Shown: one piece after another, positions 1 through 8,546 of the stretch
Position numbering within the stretch: the first letter of the stretch is position 1
Layout: each line of letters starts with the position of its first letter
Assembly: GCF_001399975.1 (NCBI RefSeq)
Contig: NZ_LKBD01000003.1
Coordinates: forward strand, 62,001 to 126,000
DNA length: 64,000 nucleotides
Direction of reading: 5' to 3'
Source of the DNA: Pseudoalteromonas sp. P1-9
GTDB taxonomy: Bacteria; Pseudomonadota; Gammaproteobacteria; Enterobacterales; Alteromonadaceae
Notes under the pieces: model-generated
What the model saw: only the letters and a program-made list of their open reading frames with translations
Database searches by the model: none
What the model was told of the DNA's origin: nothing
Made by a program: the position numbers and the translations under genes

Positions 1-601
1 TAAAGCTAAACTTGTCTTGTTTGGTCGCTATTTCAATTATTGCGGGTTGATTGTGCTTCACTAAGCTGACTAAGTTTTTTGGTAAATCACTGGTGATTGT
101 TACCTTTTGCGATTCCACTGCAAGCAGATTGGGTTGATTGACAATGTGTGCCGGTAATTTGAGCGTAGGTTGCGTGCTGCTATCGTTTGTGGCGATTTTA
201 AGAAGCTGAAAAACGATGTTATTTGGTAACTTAATTTCATGCTTTGGCAGGGAGACTAACAAATCAGTTAGCGAGGTGCTTAACGTTACTTGTGCCTTAT
301 CTGACTGTAACTGTATTGTTTGATTAGGAATAATCAGTTCAATAAGTTTTGGCGTTAATTGGGGTAAATTAAACGACAGCTTATTTTGGCTAATATCAAC
401 ATTGCTGACATTTAGCGTTTCGTTTAGCAGTGCCGAGAGCAATTTTTGACTTGTTTTTGTGGGTAAATTCAACTGCTGCATTAACTGTTGCAATTGTTTT
501 ACTTGGTCTTGCTGTGTGGGGCTTAATTGCGATAACGCACTTTGCTCTGTATCAACAGTGGCGCTACTAACAACATTTAGCAAAGATTGAATATCGGTCA
601 T
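1..601 (-). CDS. FliK-like (flagellar hook-length control) protein, 5' part only
   Basis: Open reading frame of about 200 codons running off the left edge; I translated it from the reverse complement and found no stop. It begins at ATG 599-601, with an in-frame TAG 18 nt upstream. The N-terminus (MTDIQSLLNVVSSATV) is followed by a Gln/Leu/Ser-rich, low-complexity stretch with repeated short hydrophobic segments, as in FliK-type hook-length control proteins. In related Alteromonadales and Shewanella a FliK-domain gene often lies between the cheW end of the chemotaxis locus and ccmA, and the divergent ccm operon here fits that. The diagnostic FliK C-terminal domain is outside the window, so the assignment is an inference. 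Confidence 0.6.
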   Translation of the reverse strand, partial: MTDIQSLLNVVSSATVDTEQSALSQLSPTQQDQVKQLQQLMQQLNLPTKTSQKLLSALLNETLNVSNVDISQNKLSFNLPQLTPKLIELIIPNQTIQLQSDKAQVTLSTSLTDLLVSLPKHEIKLPNNIVFQLLKIATNDSSTQPTLKLPAHIVNQPNLLAVESQKVTITSDLPKNLVSLVKHNQPAIIEIATKQDKFSF

Positions 602-707
602 CTGTTTTAAATCAAGCTATTGCCAATTTCTCTTGTCGAGGAGATTACGTTTTACAATACCATTATGTTAGACTAATGCCCAATTTTAGGTCGAGAGATG
701 ATTAAAC

Positions 708-1328
708 TTGTTAAAAGTAGATTCAATTTGCTGCATTCGGCAAGATAGATGTTTGTTTGAAGATCTCTCTTTTGAATTACATCAAGGGCAAATTGTCCAG
801 TTAGAAGGGCAAAATGGCGCGGGTAAAACCTCGCTACTACGTATTCTGGCGGGATTTGTGCGTGCTGAGTCAGGCAAGGTATTGTGGCAAGGTCAAGACA
901 TTGCCAAAGATAATCTGCAATTTGCAAGTGATACACTTTATATTGGTCATAAAACTGGGGTAAATGGGCAATTAACCGCAGTTGAAAATCTTGCCTTCTG
1001 GCTTGAAACCCACGGTTTAGAAACACAGCAAGATTTGCACGATGTATTAGCGCAACTTGGCTTAGTTGGCCTTGAAGATGTGCCAGTACGTTTACTCTCG
1101 GCTGGGCAACAACGTCGTGTTGCACTTGCGCGCCTTTGGCTTAATAAAGCAACGCTCTGGATGCTCGACGAGCCGTTTACCGCAGTTGATAAAAAAGGCG
1201 TTGTGCTGTTACAGCAGCAGTTTAAAAAACATTTAGCACAAGGTGGCGCGATTATTTTAACTAGCCACCAAGACCTAACAGAACACTTCCCCGAGCTGTC
1301 GCGCTTAGTATTGGAGTACCGTTTTTAA
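708..1328 (+). CDS. ccmA: Cytochrome c maturation ABC transporter ATPase CcmA
   Basis: ATPase of the CcmAB(CD) complex, which releases holo-CcmE heme chaperone during periplasmic cytochrome c assembly. The 206 residues have usual CcmA length. Walker A (GQNGAGKT) is at residues 34-41, the ABC signature (LSAGQQRRVALAR) near 130-142 and Walker B (LWMLDEP) near 150-156. The start is TTG at 708: an in-frame TGA lies at 699-701, and the nearby ATG at 698 is in another frame. GAGAG at 693-697 could serve as ribosome site. First gene of ccmABCDEFGHI. Confidence 0.95.
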   Translation: MLKVDSICCIRQDRCLFEDLSFELHQGQIVQLEGQNGAGKTSLLRILAGFVRAESGKVLWQGQDIAKDNLQFASDTLYIGHKTGVNGQLTAVENLAFWLETHGLETQQDLHDVLAQLGLVGLEDVPVRLLSAGQQRRVALARLWLNKATLWMLDEPFTAVDKKGVVLLQQQFKKHLAQGGAIILTSHQDLTEHFPELSRLVLEYRF

Positions 1329-2015
1329 ATGAAAACTCACGATTCTTACTGGCGCTTATTTTCAAGTATTTATAAAAAAGATCTGACGTTGGCATTTCGT
1401 CAGCGCTCAGAAATTATCAATCCTGTTTTATTTTTTATTATTGTGATCACCTTATTTCCGTTAGGGGTTGGTCCTGAGCCTAATCTTCTAGCGCGCATGG
1501 CACCAGGAATCATTTGGGTAGCGGCATTGCTCTCTACCATGTTAGGTTTAGATAAAATGTTCCGCGATGATTACGTGGATGGTACGTTGGAGCAAATGAT
1601 GTTGAGTCCATTTCCAACATCATTGACTGTGTTAGCTAAGGTTACTGCACATTGGACGGTTACTGGGTTACCTTTGGTGCTAATGACACCCATGTTCGCC
1701 TTATTACTTAATTTAGAAAGCGAAGCGTTAACGGCGACCTTGTTAACGCTACTTATTGGTACGCCGTTATTAAGCCTAATCGGGGCGATAGGTGCGGCGT
1801 TAACTGTGGGATTACAAAAAGGCGGCGTACTGCTTAGCTTGTTGGTATTGCCTTTGTATATTCCGGTACTAATTTTTGCGACATCTGCAATCGATGCAGG
1901 CTCTATGTCGCTTGACTACTCGGGTCAACTAGCCATATTAGGGGCGCTGCTTGCTGGTGCAAGTGTATTAGCGCCATTTGCCGTTTCATCATCTTTAAAA
2001 GTGAGTGTAAGTTAG
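1329..2015 (+). CDS. ccmB: Heme exporter subunit CcmB (membrane permease)
   Basis: Integral membrane partner of CcmA. The 228 residues contain about six hydrophobic segments and the typical CcmB opening (cytoplasmic KDL.LAFRQRSEIINPVLFF). It starts immediately after the ccmA stop (TAAATG), so translation is probably coupled. The complex uses ATP hydrolysis to release heme-loaded CcmE from CcmC/CcmD. Confidence 0.95.
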   Translation: MKTHDSYWRLFSSIYKKDLTLAFRQRSEIINPVLFFIIVITLFPLGVGPEPNLLARMAPGIIWVAALLSTMLGLDKMFRDDYVDGTLEQMMLSPFPTSLTVLAKVTAHWTVTGLPLVLMTPMFALLLNLESEALTATLLTLLIGTPLLSLIGAIGAALTVGLQKGGVLLSLLVLPLYIPVLIFATSAIDAGSMSLDYSGQLAILGALLAGASVLAPFAVSSSLKVSVS

Positions 2016-2017
2016 TT

Positions 2018-2767
2018 ATGTGGAAGTGGTTACATCCATATGCGAAAGCAGAAAAAGCGTATCAAGTATGCAATACCTTGATGCCGTACTTTGCCGTCGT
2101 TGCCGTGATTGGTTTGATTGTGGGTTGGACTTGGGGTCTTGCGTATGCGCCAGCTGACTATCAACAAAAAGACAGTTATCGAATTATCTTTATTCATGTT
2201 CCTTCCGCCATATTGTCAATGGGGGCTTACACCTCAATGGCAATTACCGCATTTATTGCGATGGTGTGGCAGATCCGAAATGCTGAATTGGCCGTAATTG
2301 CTATTGCACCAGTGGGCGCAGCAGTCGCAGCTATTGCATTAATCACAGGTGCTGCATGGGGTAAACCTATGTGGGGCACTTGGTGGGTATGGGATGCGCG
2401 CTTAACCACTATGCTGATTTTATTGTTTTTGTATGTTGGTGTGATTGCGCTTTATCACGCGTTTGAAGATAAAGGTGCGGCAGGCCGTGCATCATGTATC
2501 TTAGCCATGGTTGGTGTGGTTAATGTGCCTATTATTCATTACTCAGTAGAGTGGTGGAACACCTTGCACCAAGGCTCAACGATTACCAAGTTTGATGGTT
2601 CAGCAATTGATAGCAGCATGCTATATCCATTGCTTATTAATATTTTGGCATTTGCATGCTTAATGGCTGTTATCGTGCTAATGCGTTTAAAGAATGAAAT
2701 TTTAGAAAGAGAAAAGCACCGCCCCTGGGTGCGTAATTTAGTGAGTGGAGGTAAGAATGCAGTTTAA
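2018..2767 (+). CDS. ccmC: Heme transfer protein CcmC (WWD family)
   Basis: Inner-membrane protein that presents heme to CcmE. The 249 residues contain the tryptophan-rich WWD motif (WGTWWVWDARLT, residues 119-130) and flanking periplasmic histidines in FIHVPSA (His60) and PIIHYSVEWW, which are the expected heme ligands of the family. It lies 2 nt after ccmB and overlaps the start of ccmD. Confidence 0.96.
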   Translation: MWKWLHPYAKAEKAYQVCNTLMPYFAVVAVIGLIVGWTWGLAYAPADYQQKDSYRIIFIHVPSAILSMGAYTSMAITAFIAMVWQIRNAELAVIAIAPVGAAVAAIALITGAAWGKPMWGTWWVWDARLTTMLILLFLYVGVIALYHAFEDKGAAGRASCILAMVGVVNVPIIHYSVEWWNTLHQGSTITKFDGSAIDSSMLYPLLINILAFACLMAVIVLMRLKNEILEREKHRPWVRNLVSGGKNAV

Positions 2768-2957
2768 CTCGCTTTCAGAATTTTTCGCGATGGGTGGCTA
2801 TGGCTTTTATGTCTGGCTCTCATATGGGGCATGTGCAGTGATTTTATTAGGTATTTTTATATCGAGTAAACGCACTCACGGCAAAATTTTAGACGATGTA
2901 GAATCGCAAATTGCGCGCGAAGCACGTATTAAAAAGGCGAAGGAGCAGGGGCTGTGA
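2757..2957 (+). CDS. ccmD: Heme exporter small membrane protein CcmD
   Basis: A 66-residue protein with one membrane segment ([23 protein letters not shown]) followed by a basic cytoplasmic tail, as in CcmD, which holds CcmC and CcmE together. I chose ATG 2757 because a strong ribosome site GGAGG (2747-2751) precedes it by 5 nt; an in-frame GTG at 2745 lacks one and would put the Shine-Dalgarno inside the gene. It overlaps ccmC by 11 nt. Confidence 0.9.
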   Translation: MQFNSLSEFFAMGGYGFYVWLSYGACAVILLGIFISSKRTHGKILDDVESQIAREARIKKAKEQGL

Positions 2958-3436
2958 ATCCAAGACGTAAAAAACGAATGTTTACCATTATTGCGGTGCT
3001 TTTGGGTATTGGCTCGGCAATAGGCCTAACGCTTTATGCGTTGCAAGAAAACATCAATTTATTTTATACCCCGTCAGAGCTAATTGAGGGTAAAGGGCCA
3101 AATAAAGAAAAGCCATTTATCGGTCAAAAGCTACGCATTGGCGGTATGGTTGTGCCGGGTTCAGTAGTACGTAACGAAGAATCGTTAGATGTTGAATTTA
3201 AACTGATTGATACCGGTCCATTAGTAACGATCCGTTATCACGGTATTCTTCCAGACTTATTCCGTGAGGGGCAGGGGATTGTGGCGCAGGGCGTGCTAAT
3301 AGAGTCTAATGTAATTGAAGCGTTTGAAGTACTGGCTAAGCACGATGAAGAATATATGCCGGCTGATGTTGCAGAAGCAGTTAAGGGCATTAAACACGAA
3401 AAACCAAAATATAACCTAAATAACGGCGGTTACTAA
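2954..3436 (+). CDS. ccmE: Periplasmic heme chaperone CcmE
   Basis: Carries heme covalently bound to a histidine and passes it to CcmF/CcmH. 160 residues: an N-terminal membrane anchor (residues 10-30), a beta-barrel OB fold, and the heme-binding motif [10 protein letters not shown] with His130, the residue number used in E. coli CcmE. The start is GTG at 2954, overlapping the ccmD stop (GTGA). Confidence 0.97.
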   Translation: MNPRRKKRMFTIIAVLLGIGSAIGLTLYALQENINLFYTPSELIEGKGPNKEKPFIGQKLRIGGMVVPGSVVRNEESLDVEFKLIDTGPLVTIRYHGILPDLFREGQGIVAQGVLIESNVIEAFEVLAKHDEEYMPADVAEAVKGIKHEKPKYNLNNGGY

Positions 3437-3438
3437 TT

Positions 3439-5400
3439 ATGATTGCTGAATTAGGCTATTTATCGTTAACGCTGGCGTTAGCGTTTTCGATATTACTCAC
3501 TGTGTATCCTATGTATGGTGCTGTAAAAGGCAATTTACGCCTAATGCAAAGCGCACCATCGTTTGCCTTAGCGCAGTTTATATTTACCGCGATTTCCTTC
3601 GCTATTTTAATTTACGTTACCTTAATTGATGATTTCACAGTGGCGTATGTGGCGAGTCACAGCAGTACTAAGTTGCCTTGGTATTACAAAGTTACCTCTA
3701 CCTGGGGTGGTCACGAAGGTGCCGTATTACTTTGGGTATTAATGCAAACTGGTTGGACGGCGATTGTTGCATTTGCGTCTAAATCACTGCCGTGGCAATT
3801 GCGTGCGCGCGTACTGTCGATTTTAGGCTTCTTAGGCCTTGGCTTCATTCTTTATACGCTGCTAATGTCGAGCCCATTCGAGCGTTTACTGCCTTACTAT
3901 CCAATTGAAGGGCACGATTTAAATCCATTGTTACAAGATCCGGGCATGATTATTCACCCGCCATTACTGTATATGGGTTACGTAGGTTTATCGGTGTCGT
4001 TCGCATTTGCGATTGCGGCGCTTTTAATGGGTAAGTTAGATAATACCTGGGCAAAGTGGTCACGTCCTTGGACGATGGCCGCGTGGTTGTTCTTAACACT
4101 TGGTATTACAATTGGTTCTTGGTGGGCCTATGCCGAGCTTGGCTGGGGCGGCTGGTGGTTCTGGGATCCAGTTGAAAATGCATCACTAATGCCATGGCTT
4201 GTAGCAACTGCACTTATCCACTCACTTGCGGTAACTGAAAAACGCGGTGTGTTTAAGTCTTGGACGGTATTACTTGCGATTGCTGCGTTCTCGTTAACGC
4301 TGCTTGGCACCTTTATTGTACGCTCGGGTATTATTGTATCGGTACACGCCTTTACCACTGATCCGGGTCGTGGCTCGTTTATTCTGTCGTTCCTTGCCAT
4401 TGTTGTAGGCGGTAGTTTGCTACTTTATGCATTAAGAGCAGGCACGGTCGAATCGACGTCGCGTTATAAGTTTTTCTCTCGTGAAGTAGCGCTGTGGCTC
4501 AACAACTTATTATTGTGTGTTTCAATGTTAATAGTACTGCTTGGTACTTTATTGCCTATGGTGCACAAAGAGCTTGGAATGGGCACAATTTCAATTGGTG
4601 TACCTTTCTTCAATCAAATGTTCTTCTACTTGTTAATGCCGTTCTCACTACTATTAGGCTTAGGGCCTATGCTGCGCTGGAAACAAAATAAGTTTTCTCA
4701 TGTAATAAAAAAGCTGGTTGGCGCACTCGTTGTTACAGCTGTTGTTACTTTTGCATGGCTTTATTCAAGTTATGAAAATGTGTCGACTACCACCTTGGTT
4801 GGCGTTTTCTTTGCCCTTTGGGTTTGTTTAACAGTGGCGATTGATTTGTTTGAAAAGTTAAGCAAGGAAGATATGTCATTGACAAAGTTGGGTAACAGTT
4901 TTTGGGCGATGCATACTGCCCACTTAGGCTTTGCTTTTGTAGTACTCGGTGTCACGCTGACGTCTGCTTACTCGGTAGAGAAACAAGTAAAGGTTAACCC
5001 TGGTGAGCAAGTTCAACTCAATGATTACAGCTATCGCTTTGACGGTGTAAAAGCCATTGTTGGCCCTAATTATAAAGGTCATGCTGGCGTTGTAACTGTC
5101 TTTAAAGATAACCAAAAAGTAACAGAGCTTTACGCCGAAAAACGTCAGTACGATGTAGGCATGCAAGTGATGACCGAAGCAGCCATCGATGCCAAGTTAA
5201 GTCGTGATTTATACCTTGCGTTAGGTGAGCAGCTAAGTAACGGCGCGTGGGCACTGCGTATTTATGAAAAGCCGTTTGTGCGCTGGATGTGGCTTGGCGG
5301 TATTTTAATGTCGCTTGCTGGCGTATTTATGATGCTAGATAAACGCTATCGTCGTAAAACGGCGGCATCTAAGGCAACCATTAAAGGGGCGATTGCATGA
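3439..5400 (+). CDS. ccmF: Cytochrome c heme lyase subunit CcmF
   Basis: Large inner-membrane heme lyase subunit that attaches heme from CcmE to apocytochrome c. The 653 residues hold many membrane helices. The WWD signature (GWGGWWFWDPVENAS) is near residues 235-249, with the preceding conserved IIHPPLLYMG near 171-180 and SHSS/GGHEG near 73-94. It starts 2 nt after ccmE and overlaps ccmG by ATGA. Confidence 0.97.
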   Translation: MIAELGYLSLTLALAFSILLTVYPMYGAVKGNLRLMQSAPSFALAQFIFTAISFAILIYVTLIDDFTVAYVASHSSTKLPWYYKVTSTWGGHEGAVLLWVLMQTGWTAIVAFASKSLPWQLRARVLSILGFLGLGFILYTLLMSSPFERLLPYYPIEGHDLNPLLQDPGMIIHPPLLYMGYVGLSVSFAFAIAALLMGKLDNTWAKWSRPWTMAAWLFLTLGITIGSWWAYAELGWGGWWFWDPVENASLMPWLVATALIHSLAVTEKRGVFKSWTVLLAIAAFSLTLLGTFIVRSGIIVSVHAFTTDPGRGSFILSFLAIVVGGSLLLYALRAGTVESTSRYKFFSREVALWLNNLLLCVSMLIVLLGTLLPMVHKELGMGTISIGVPFFNQMFFYLLMPFSLLLGLGPMLRWKQNKFSHVIKKLVGALVVTAVVTFAWLYSSYENVSTTTLVGVFFALWVCLTVAIDLFEKLSKEDMSLTKLGNSFWAMHTAHLGFAFVVLGVTLTSAYSVEKQVKVNPGEQVQLNDYSYRFDGVKAIVGPNYKGHAGVVTVFKDNQKVTELYAEKRQYDVGMQVMTEAAIDAKLSRDLYLALGEQLSNGAWALRIYEKPFVRWMWLGGILMSLAGVFMMLDKRYRRKTAASKATIKGAIA

Positions 5401-5966
5401 AAAACAAAACGTTAATGTTAGTGCCGTTTATTGTTTTTGCTGTGCTGTGTGTTTTTTTACTGAAAGGTTTATTTGGTAATCCAAAGGAAATTGAAACTGG
5501 GCGTATAGGGCAAACTATGCCAACGTTTAATCTGCCGGATCTAATGGATGAAAATAAGCGCTGGAGCGATAAAAATTTACTTGGTGAAGTGTACTTATTA
5601 AATGTGTGGGGTACTTGGTGCCCAACATGTTTAATTGAGTTACCTTATCTGACTAAATTGCGCGGACAAGGCGTAAAAATTATCGGTTTGTATTACGAAC
5701 AAAACTATGACCCAGACTTCGGTGATGTGTTTGATTTGCCTGCATTGCAAAGTGAAGTAAAGGGTATGTTGGCGCGCACAGGTGACCCGTATCAATTTAA
5801 CATTCTCGATCTTAATCGCACACTGGCGTTAGATTTAGGTGTTTCGGGTGCGCCAGAGCACTTCCTAGTAGATAAAAACGGTAAGATAATTTTACATCAC
5901 ACCGGTGATATTAATGAACGAGTATGGCGTGCCAAGTTTGCACCTAAGTTATTAGAGCTCCAGTAA
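5397..5966 (+). CDS. ccmG: Periplasmic thioredoxin CcmG/DsbE
   Basis: Membrane-anchored thioredoxin-fold protein that keeps the CxxCH cysteines of apocytochrome c reduced. The 189 residues include an N-terminal anchor (7-25) and the active site WCPTC (Cys75, Cys78), within NVWGTWCPTCLIELP as in DsbE. A cis-proline GAPEHFLVD loop follows. It overlaps ccmF by 4 nt. Confidence 0.96.
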   Translation: MKNKTLMLVPFIVFAVLCVFLLKGLFGNPKEIETGRIGQTMPTFNLPDLMDENKRWSDKNLLGEVYLLNVWGTWCPTCLIELPYLTKLRGQGVKIIGLYYEQNYDPDFGDVFDLPALQSEVKGMLARTGDPYQFNILDLNRTLALDLGVSGAPEHFLVDKNGKIILHHTGDINERVWRAKFAPKLLELQ

Positions 5967-6424
5967 TGAAGAATTTTTTAATGGTTTTATTAACGGTATT
6001 TGCTGCGCAGCTATTTGCCGCCGAGAACCAATATCAATTTAATAGCGCAGAAGAAGAGCAATTATTTCGCCAATTAACGGCTGAATTACGTTGCCCTAAA
6101 TGTCAAAACCAAAATATTGCAGACTCTGATGCAGTGGTTGCCAAAGACTTACGTGATAAAGTGCTTCAGCTAGTACAAGAGGGCAATACTAAAGATCAAG
6201 TGGTTGACTATATGATCGATCGCTATGGTTATTTTGTTCACTACAAGCCGCCAGTGACACCGTTAACACTGCTTCTTTGGGTGTTACCACTTGGCTTTGT
6301 GTTGCTTGGTTTTGTGCTAATTCTTTTTAAGCAAAAGAAACAAGCGCAAAGTCGTTCAACGTGGACAGATGCAGATGAACAAAAACTGTCAAAACTGATT
6401 GCCAAGTATAAGGAAGTAGCATGA
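5966..6424 (+). CDS. ccmH: Cytochrome c maturation thiol oxidoreductase CcmH (CcmL-type)
   Basis: The 152 residues comprise a signal peptide, the redox motif LRCPKCQNQNIADS (Cys43, Cys46) and a C-terminal membrane helix near 105-122 with a short basic tail. This is the short CcmH form; the TPR half that is fused in E. coli CcmH is encoded separately here as ccmI. It overlaps ccmG by one base (TAATG). Confidence 0.95.
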   Translation: MKNFLMVLLTVFAAQLFAAENQYQFNSAEEEQLFRQLTAELRCPKCQNQNIADSDAVVAKDLRDKVLQLVQEGNTKDQVVDYMIDRYGYFVHYKPPVTPLTLLLWVLPLGFVLLGFVLILFKQKKQAQSRSTWTDADEQKLSKLIAKYKEVA

Positions 6425-7680
6425 TCACCTCATTTTATATCTATGCTGCGGCGTTAATTGTATTTGGTTTATTGTTTGTTGTTTTTCCATTTATCCGCAA
6501 AGAAAAAGCGGTAAAAACGAGTCCTAATGCGAACGCACTTCGTATTTCAGATTATGAGTCGCGCCTTGATGAACTAAAGCAAGAAGTTGATACCAGTAAG
6601 CTGAGTGACGATGCCTATAACACTGCGGTAATAGAGCAAAAGCAAGCTTTGTTACAAGAGCTTGCGCCTGAGCAACAATTAAATCAGCGTGGTAACCGCT
6701 CGGTTATTGCGCTCACGGCAAGTATGTTTACGCTAACATTCTGCGCGGTGTTTTATTTAATGACAGGCAGCTTTAATTTACTTACTCAGTGGCAGCAAGC
6801 GAAAGATAACTTGCCAGAGCTCGGCAAGCGCGCGGTATTGCAGCAGGGCGAACCATTGTCTAATAATGAGATGCAGCAGCTGGCGTTAGGTCTTCGCACT
6901 AAATTAGCCGAGCAAGGCGACGACGAGATGGCTTGGTTGTTACTCGGACGTATTATGCTTATGCTAAATGATTTTGAAGCAGCAAACATGTCGTTCGATA
7001 AAGCGCTTGCGATGAACCCCAAAAGCGTAAATGCGTTGGTTAGTAAGGCACAAGTGCTGATGCTTGAAGGTTCAGAAAGTTCGATGAATCAAGCAGCGAA
7101 GGCGGTGTCTCAAGTATTAAAGTTAGAGCCAAGCAATACTGACGCACTCTCAATGCTAGCATTAATTGCTTATGAGCGTGGTGATTGGCAACAGTCACTG
7201 GCCGCATTTGAGCTTATTCTGGGACGCATGTCGACAACTAACCCGAGTTATGCAATGTTGTCAGCGCGCGTTGAAGAGTTAAAAGCAAAGGTTGCTGAGC
7301 AATCTAACACTTCTAAACAAAATTCACTTGGACAAGGGCGTTCAGTCGCGGTAAATATTACGTTATCAGATGAACTGAAAGACAAATTACCGCGTAATGG
7401 AGTGTTATTTGTCTTTGCAAAAGCCGAAAGCGGTCCACTAATGCCGTTAGCTGTTGTGAAAAAATCACAATGGCAATTACCGCTGCAAGTAACGTTATCA
7501 GAAAGTGACGCGATGGTTGCGGGCATGAGTTTTGCTGAGTTTAACCGCGTTAAAGTGATAGCGCGTGTGAGTAATGACGATAAAGTTGATACGCAAGCTG
7601 GCGAACTTGAAGGACAGACCAAAGGTTTTGATATCGAGCAAGTCAATCAAGTTGAATTAACGATTGATACATTACTGTAA
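6421..7680 (+). CDS. ccmI: Cytochrome c maturation TPR protein CcmI
   Basis: Apocytochrome c chaperone of the heme lyase complex. 419 residues: one membrane helix at the N-terminus, a cytoplasmic loop with a helical segment (SRLDELKQEVDTSKLSDD), a second helix near 96-116, then TPR repeats (DDEMAWLLLGRIMLMLNDFEAANMSFDKALAMNP and the next) and a C-terminal beta-rich domain typical of CcmI/NrfG-like proteins. ATGA overlap with ccmH. Last ccm gene. Confidence 0.93.
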   Translation: MITSFYIYAAALIVFGLLFVVFPFIRKEKAVKTSPNANALRISDYESRLDELKQEVDTSKLSDDAYNTAVIEQKQALLQELAPEQQLNQRGNRSVIALTASMFTLTFCAVFYLMTGSFNLLTQWQQAKDNLPELGKRAVLQQGEPLSNNEMQQLALGLRTKLAEQGDDEMAWLLLGRIMLMLNDFEAANMSFDKALAMNPKSVNALVSKAQVLMLEGSESSMNQAAKAVSQVLKLEPSNTDALSMLALIAYERGDWQQSLAAFELILGRMSTTNPSYAMLSARVEELKAKVAEQSNTSKQNSLGQGRSVAVNITLSDELKDKLPRNGVLFVFAKAESGPLMPLAVVKKSQWQLPLQVTLSESDAMVAGMSFAEFNRVKVIARVSNDDKVDTQAGELEGQTKGFDIEQVNQVELTIDTLL

Positions 7681-7699
7681 GTTTTAATAGGGATACTGA

Positions 7700-8464
7700 G
7701 TGCTTAATCAAAAAATCCAGTCTGTGTTTAGCCTGTTAGCGGCAGTTATTGTACTGCTGCTCGCAGGTTGCGCACAGGTGCCACCAGAAAAAGACGATCC
7801 ACGAGATCCGTTGCAATCGATGAACCGTCCGATTTATGACTTTAATATGGATGTGTTGGATGCGTACGTATTGCGCCCAGCTGCGGTAGGTTACAGCAAG
7901 GTAACGCCTCAGCCCGTGCGTAATGGTTTAGTTAATGCAACGAATAATCTCGATGCGCCAATTGATGCAACAAACTCGTTGCTGCAGGGCAAGGTTTCAA
8001 ATTCGGGCGTTAGCGTTGCACGCTTTTTAGTGAACTCGACTGTCGGTATTTTTGGTATTTTTGATGTTGCCTCAGAGATTGGTTTGGTTGAAGAGCCGGA
8101 AGACTTTGGTCAAACACTGGGAGTATGGGGCGCCGATAACGGGCCTTATTTAATGTTCCCTGCTTACGGCCCAAGTACGGCGAGAAATATCTCTGGTGAT
8201 GTGATGGACGCATTTGTATTGCCAAGTATTTCCCTTGGTACGCCAGCCACAATTGGTAAGTGGGTGATCAAAGTGTTAGAGGCGCGTGCATCGCTTATTC
8301 CTCAGGAGGCTTTGCTGAACGAATCACTCGATCCATATTTGTTTATGAAAGATATTTATCTTCAGCGTCAGCTTTACGAACTGCATGATGGTAATCCACC
8401 GTTACCAAAAGTCGAAAAGACCGAAGAAGAAACTGCGAATGACGATTTCTTCGAGAATTTGTAA
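7700..8464 (+). CDS. mlaA: Outer-membrane lipid asymmetry lipoprotein MlaA (VacJ)
   Basis: Outer-membrane component of the Mla system that removes misplaced phospholipids from the outer leaflet. 254 residues with a lipoprotein signal (LLAGC, lipidated Cys24) and the family sequence DPLQSMNRPIYDFNMDVLDAYVLRPAAVGY, then NSTVGIFGIFDVASEIGL...EDFGQTLGVWG. GTG start at 7700. It is 19 nt after ccmI, so it may be read from the ccm promoter. The other mla genes (mlaBCDEF) are not nearby. Confidence 0.95.
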   Translation: MLNQKIQSVFSLLAAVIVLLLAGCAQVPPEKDDPRDPLQSMNRPIYDFNMDVLDAYVLRPAAVGYSKVTPQPVRNGLVNATNNLDAPIDATNSLLQGKVSNSGVSVARFLVNSTVGIFGIFDVASEIGLVEEPEDFGQTLGVWGADNGPYLMFPAYGPSTARNISGDVMDAFVLPSISLGTPATIGKWVIKVLEARASLIPQEALLNESLDPYLFMKDIYLQRQLYELHDGNPPLPKVEKTEEETANDDFFENL

Positions 8465-8491
8465 AGTGCTAAAGAATTTCGCTTAAGACAT

Positions 8492-8520
8492 AAAAAAACC
8501 GACTTAATTGTCGGTTTTTT
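8492..8520. terminator. Bidirectional intrinsic terminator
   Basis: AAAAAACCGAC, 6-nt loop, then GTCGGTTTTTT: a hairpin flanked by A and T tracts. It sits between the convergent genes mlaA and the EAL-HDOD gene and can serve both. Confidence 0.9.
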
Positions 8521-8546
8521 ATGTGCAAAATAGATCGTCTCTGAGT

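Noticed and set aside
698..707. ATG at 698 as ccmA start
   Set aside because: It is in a different frame from ccmA. The ccmA frame has a TGA at 699-701, so the TTG at 708 is the earliest fit.
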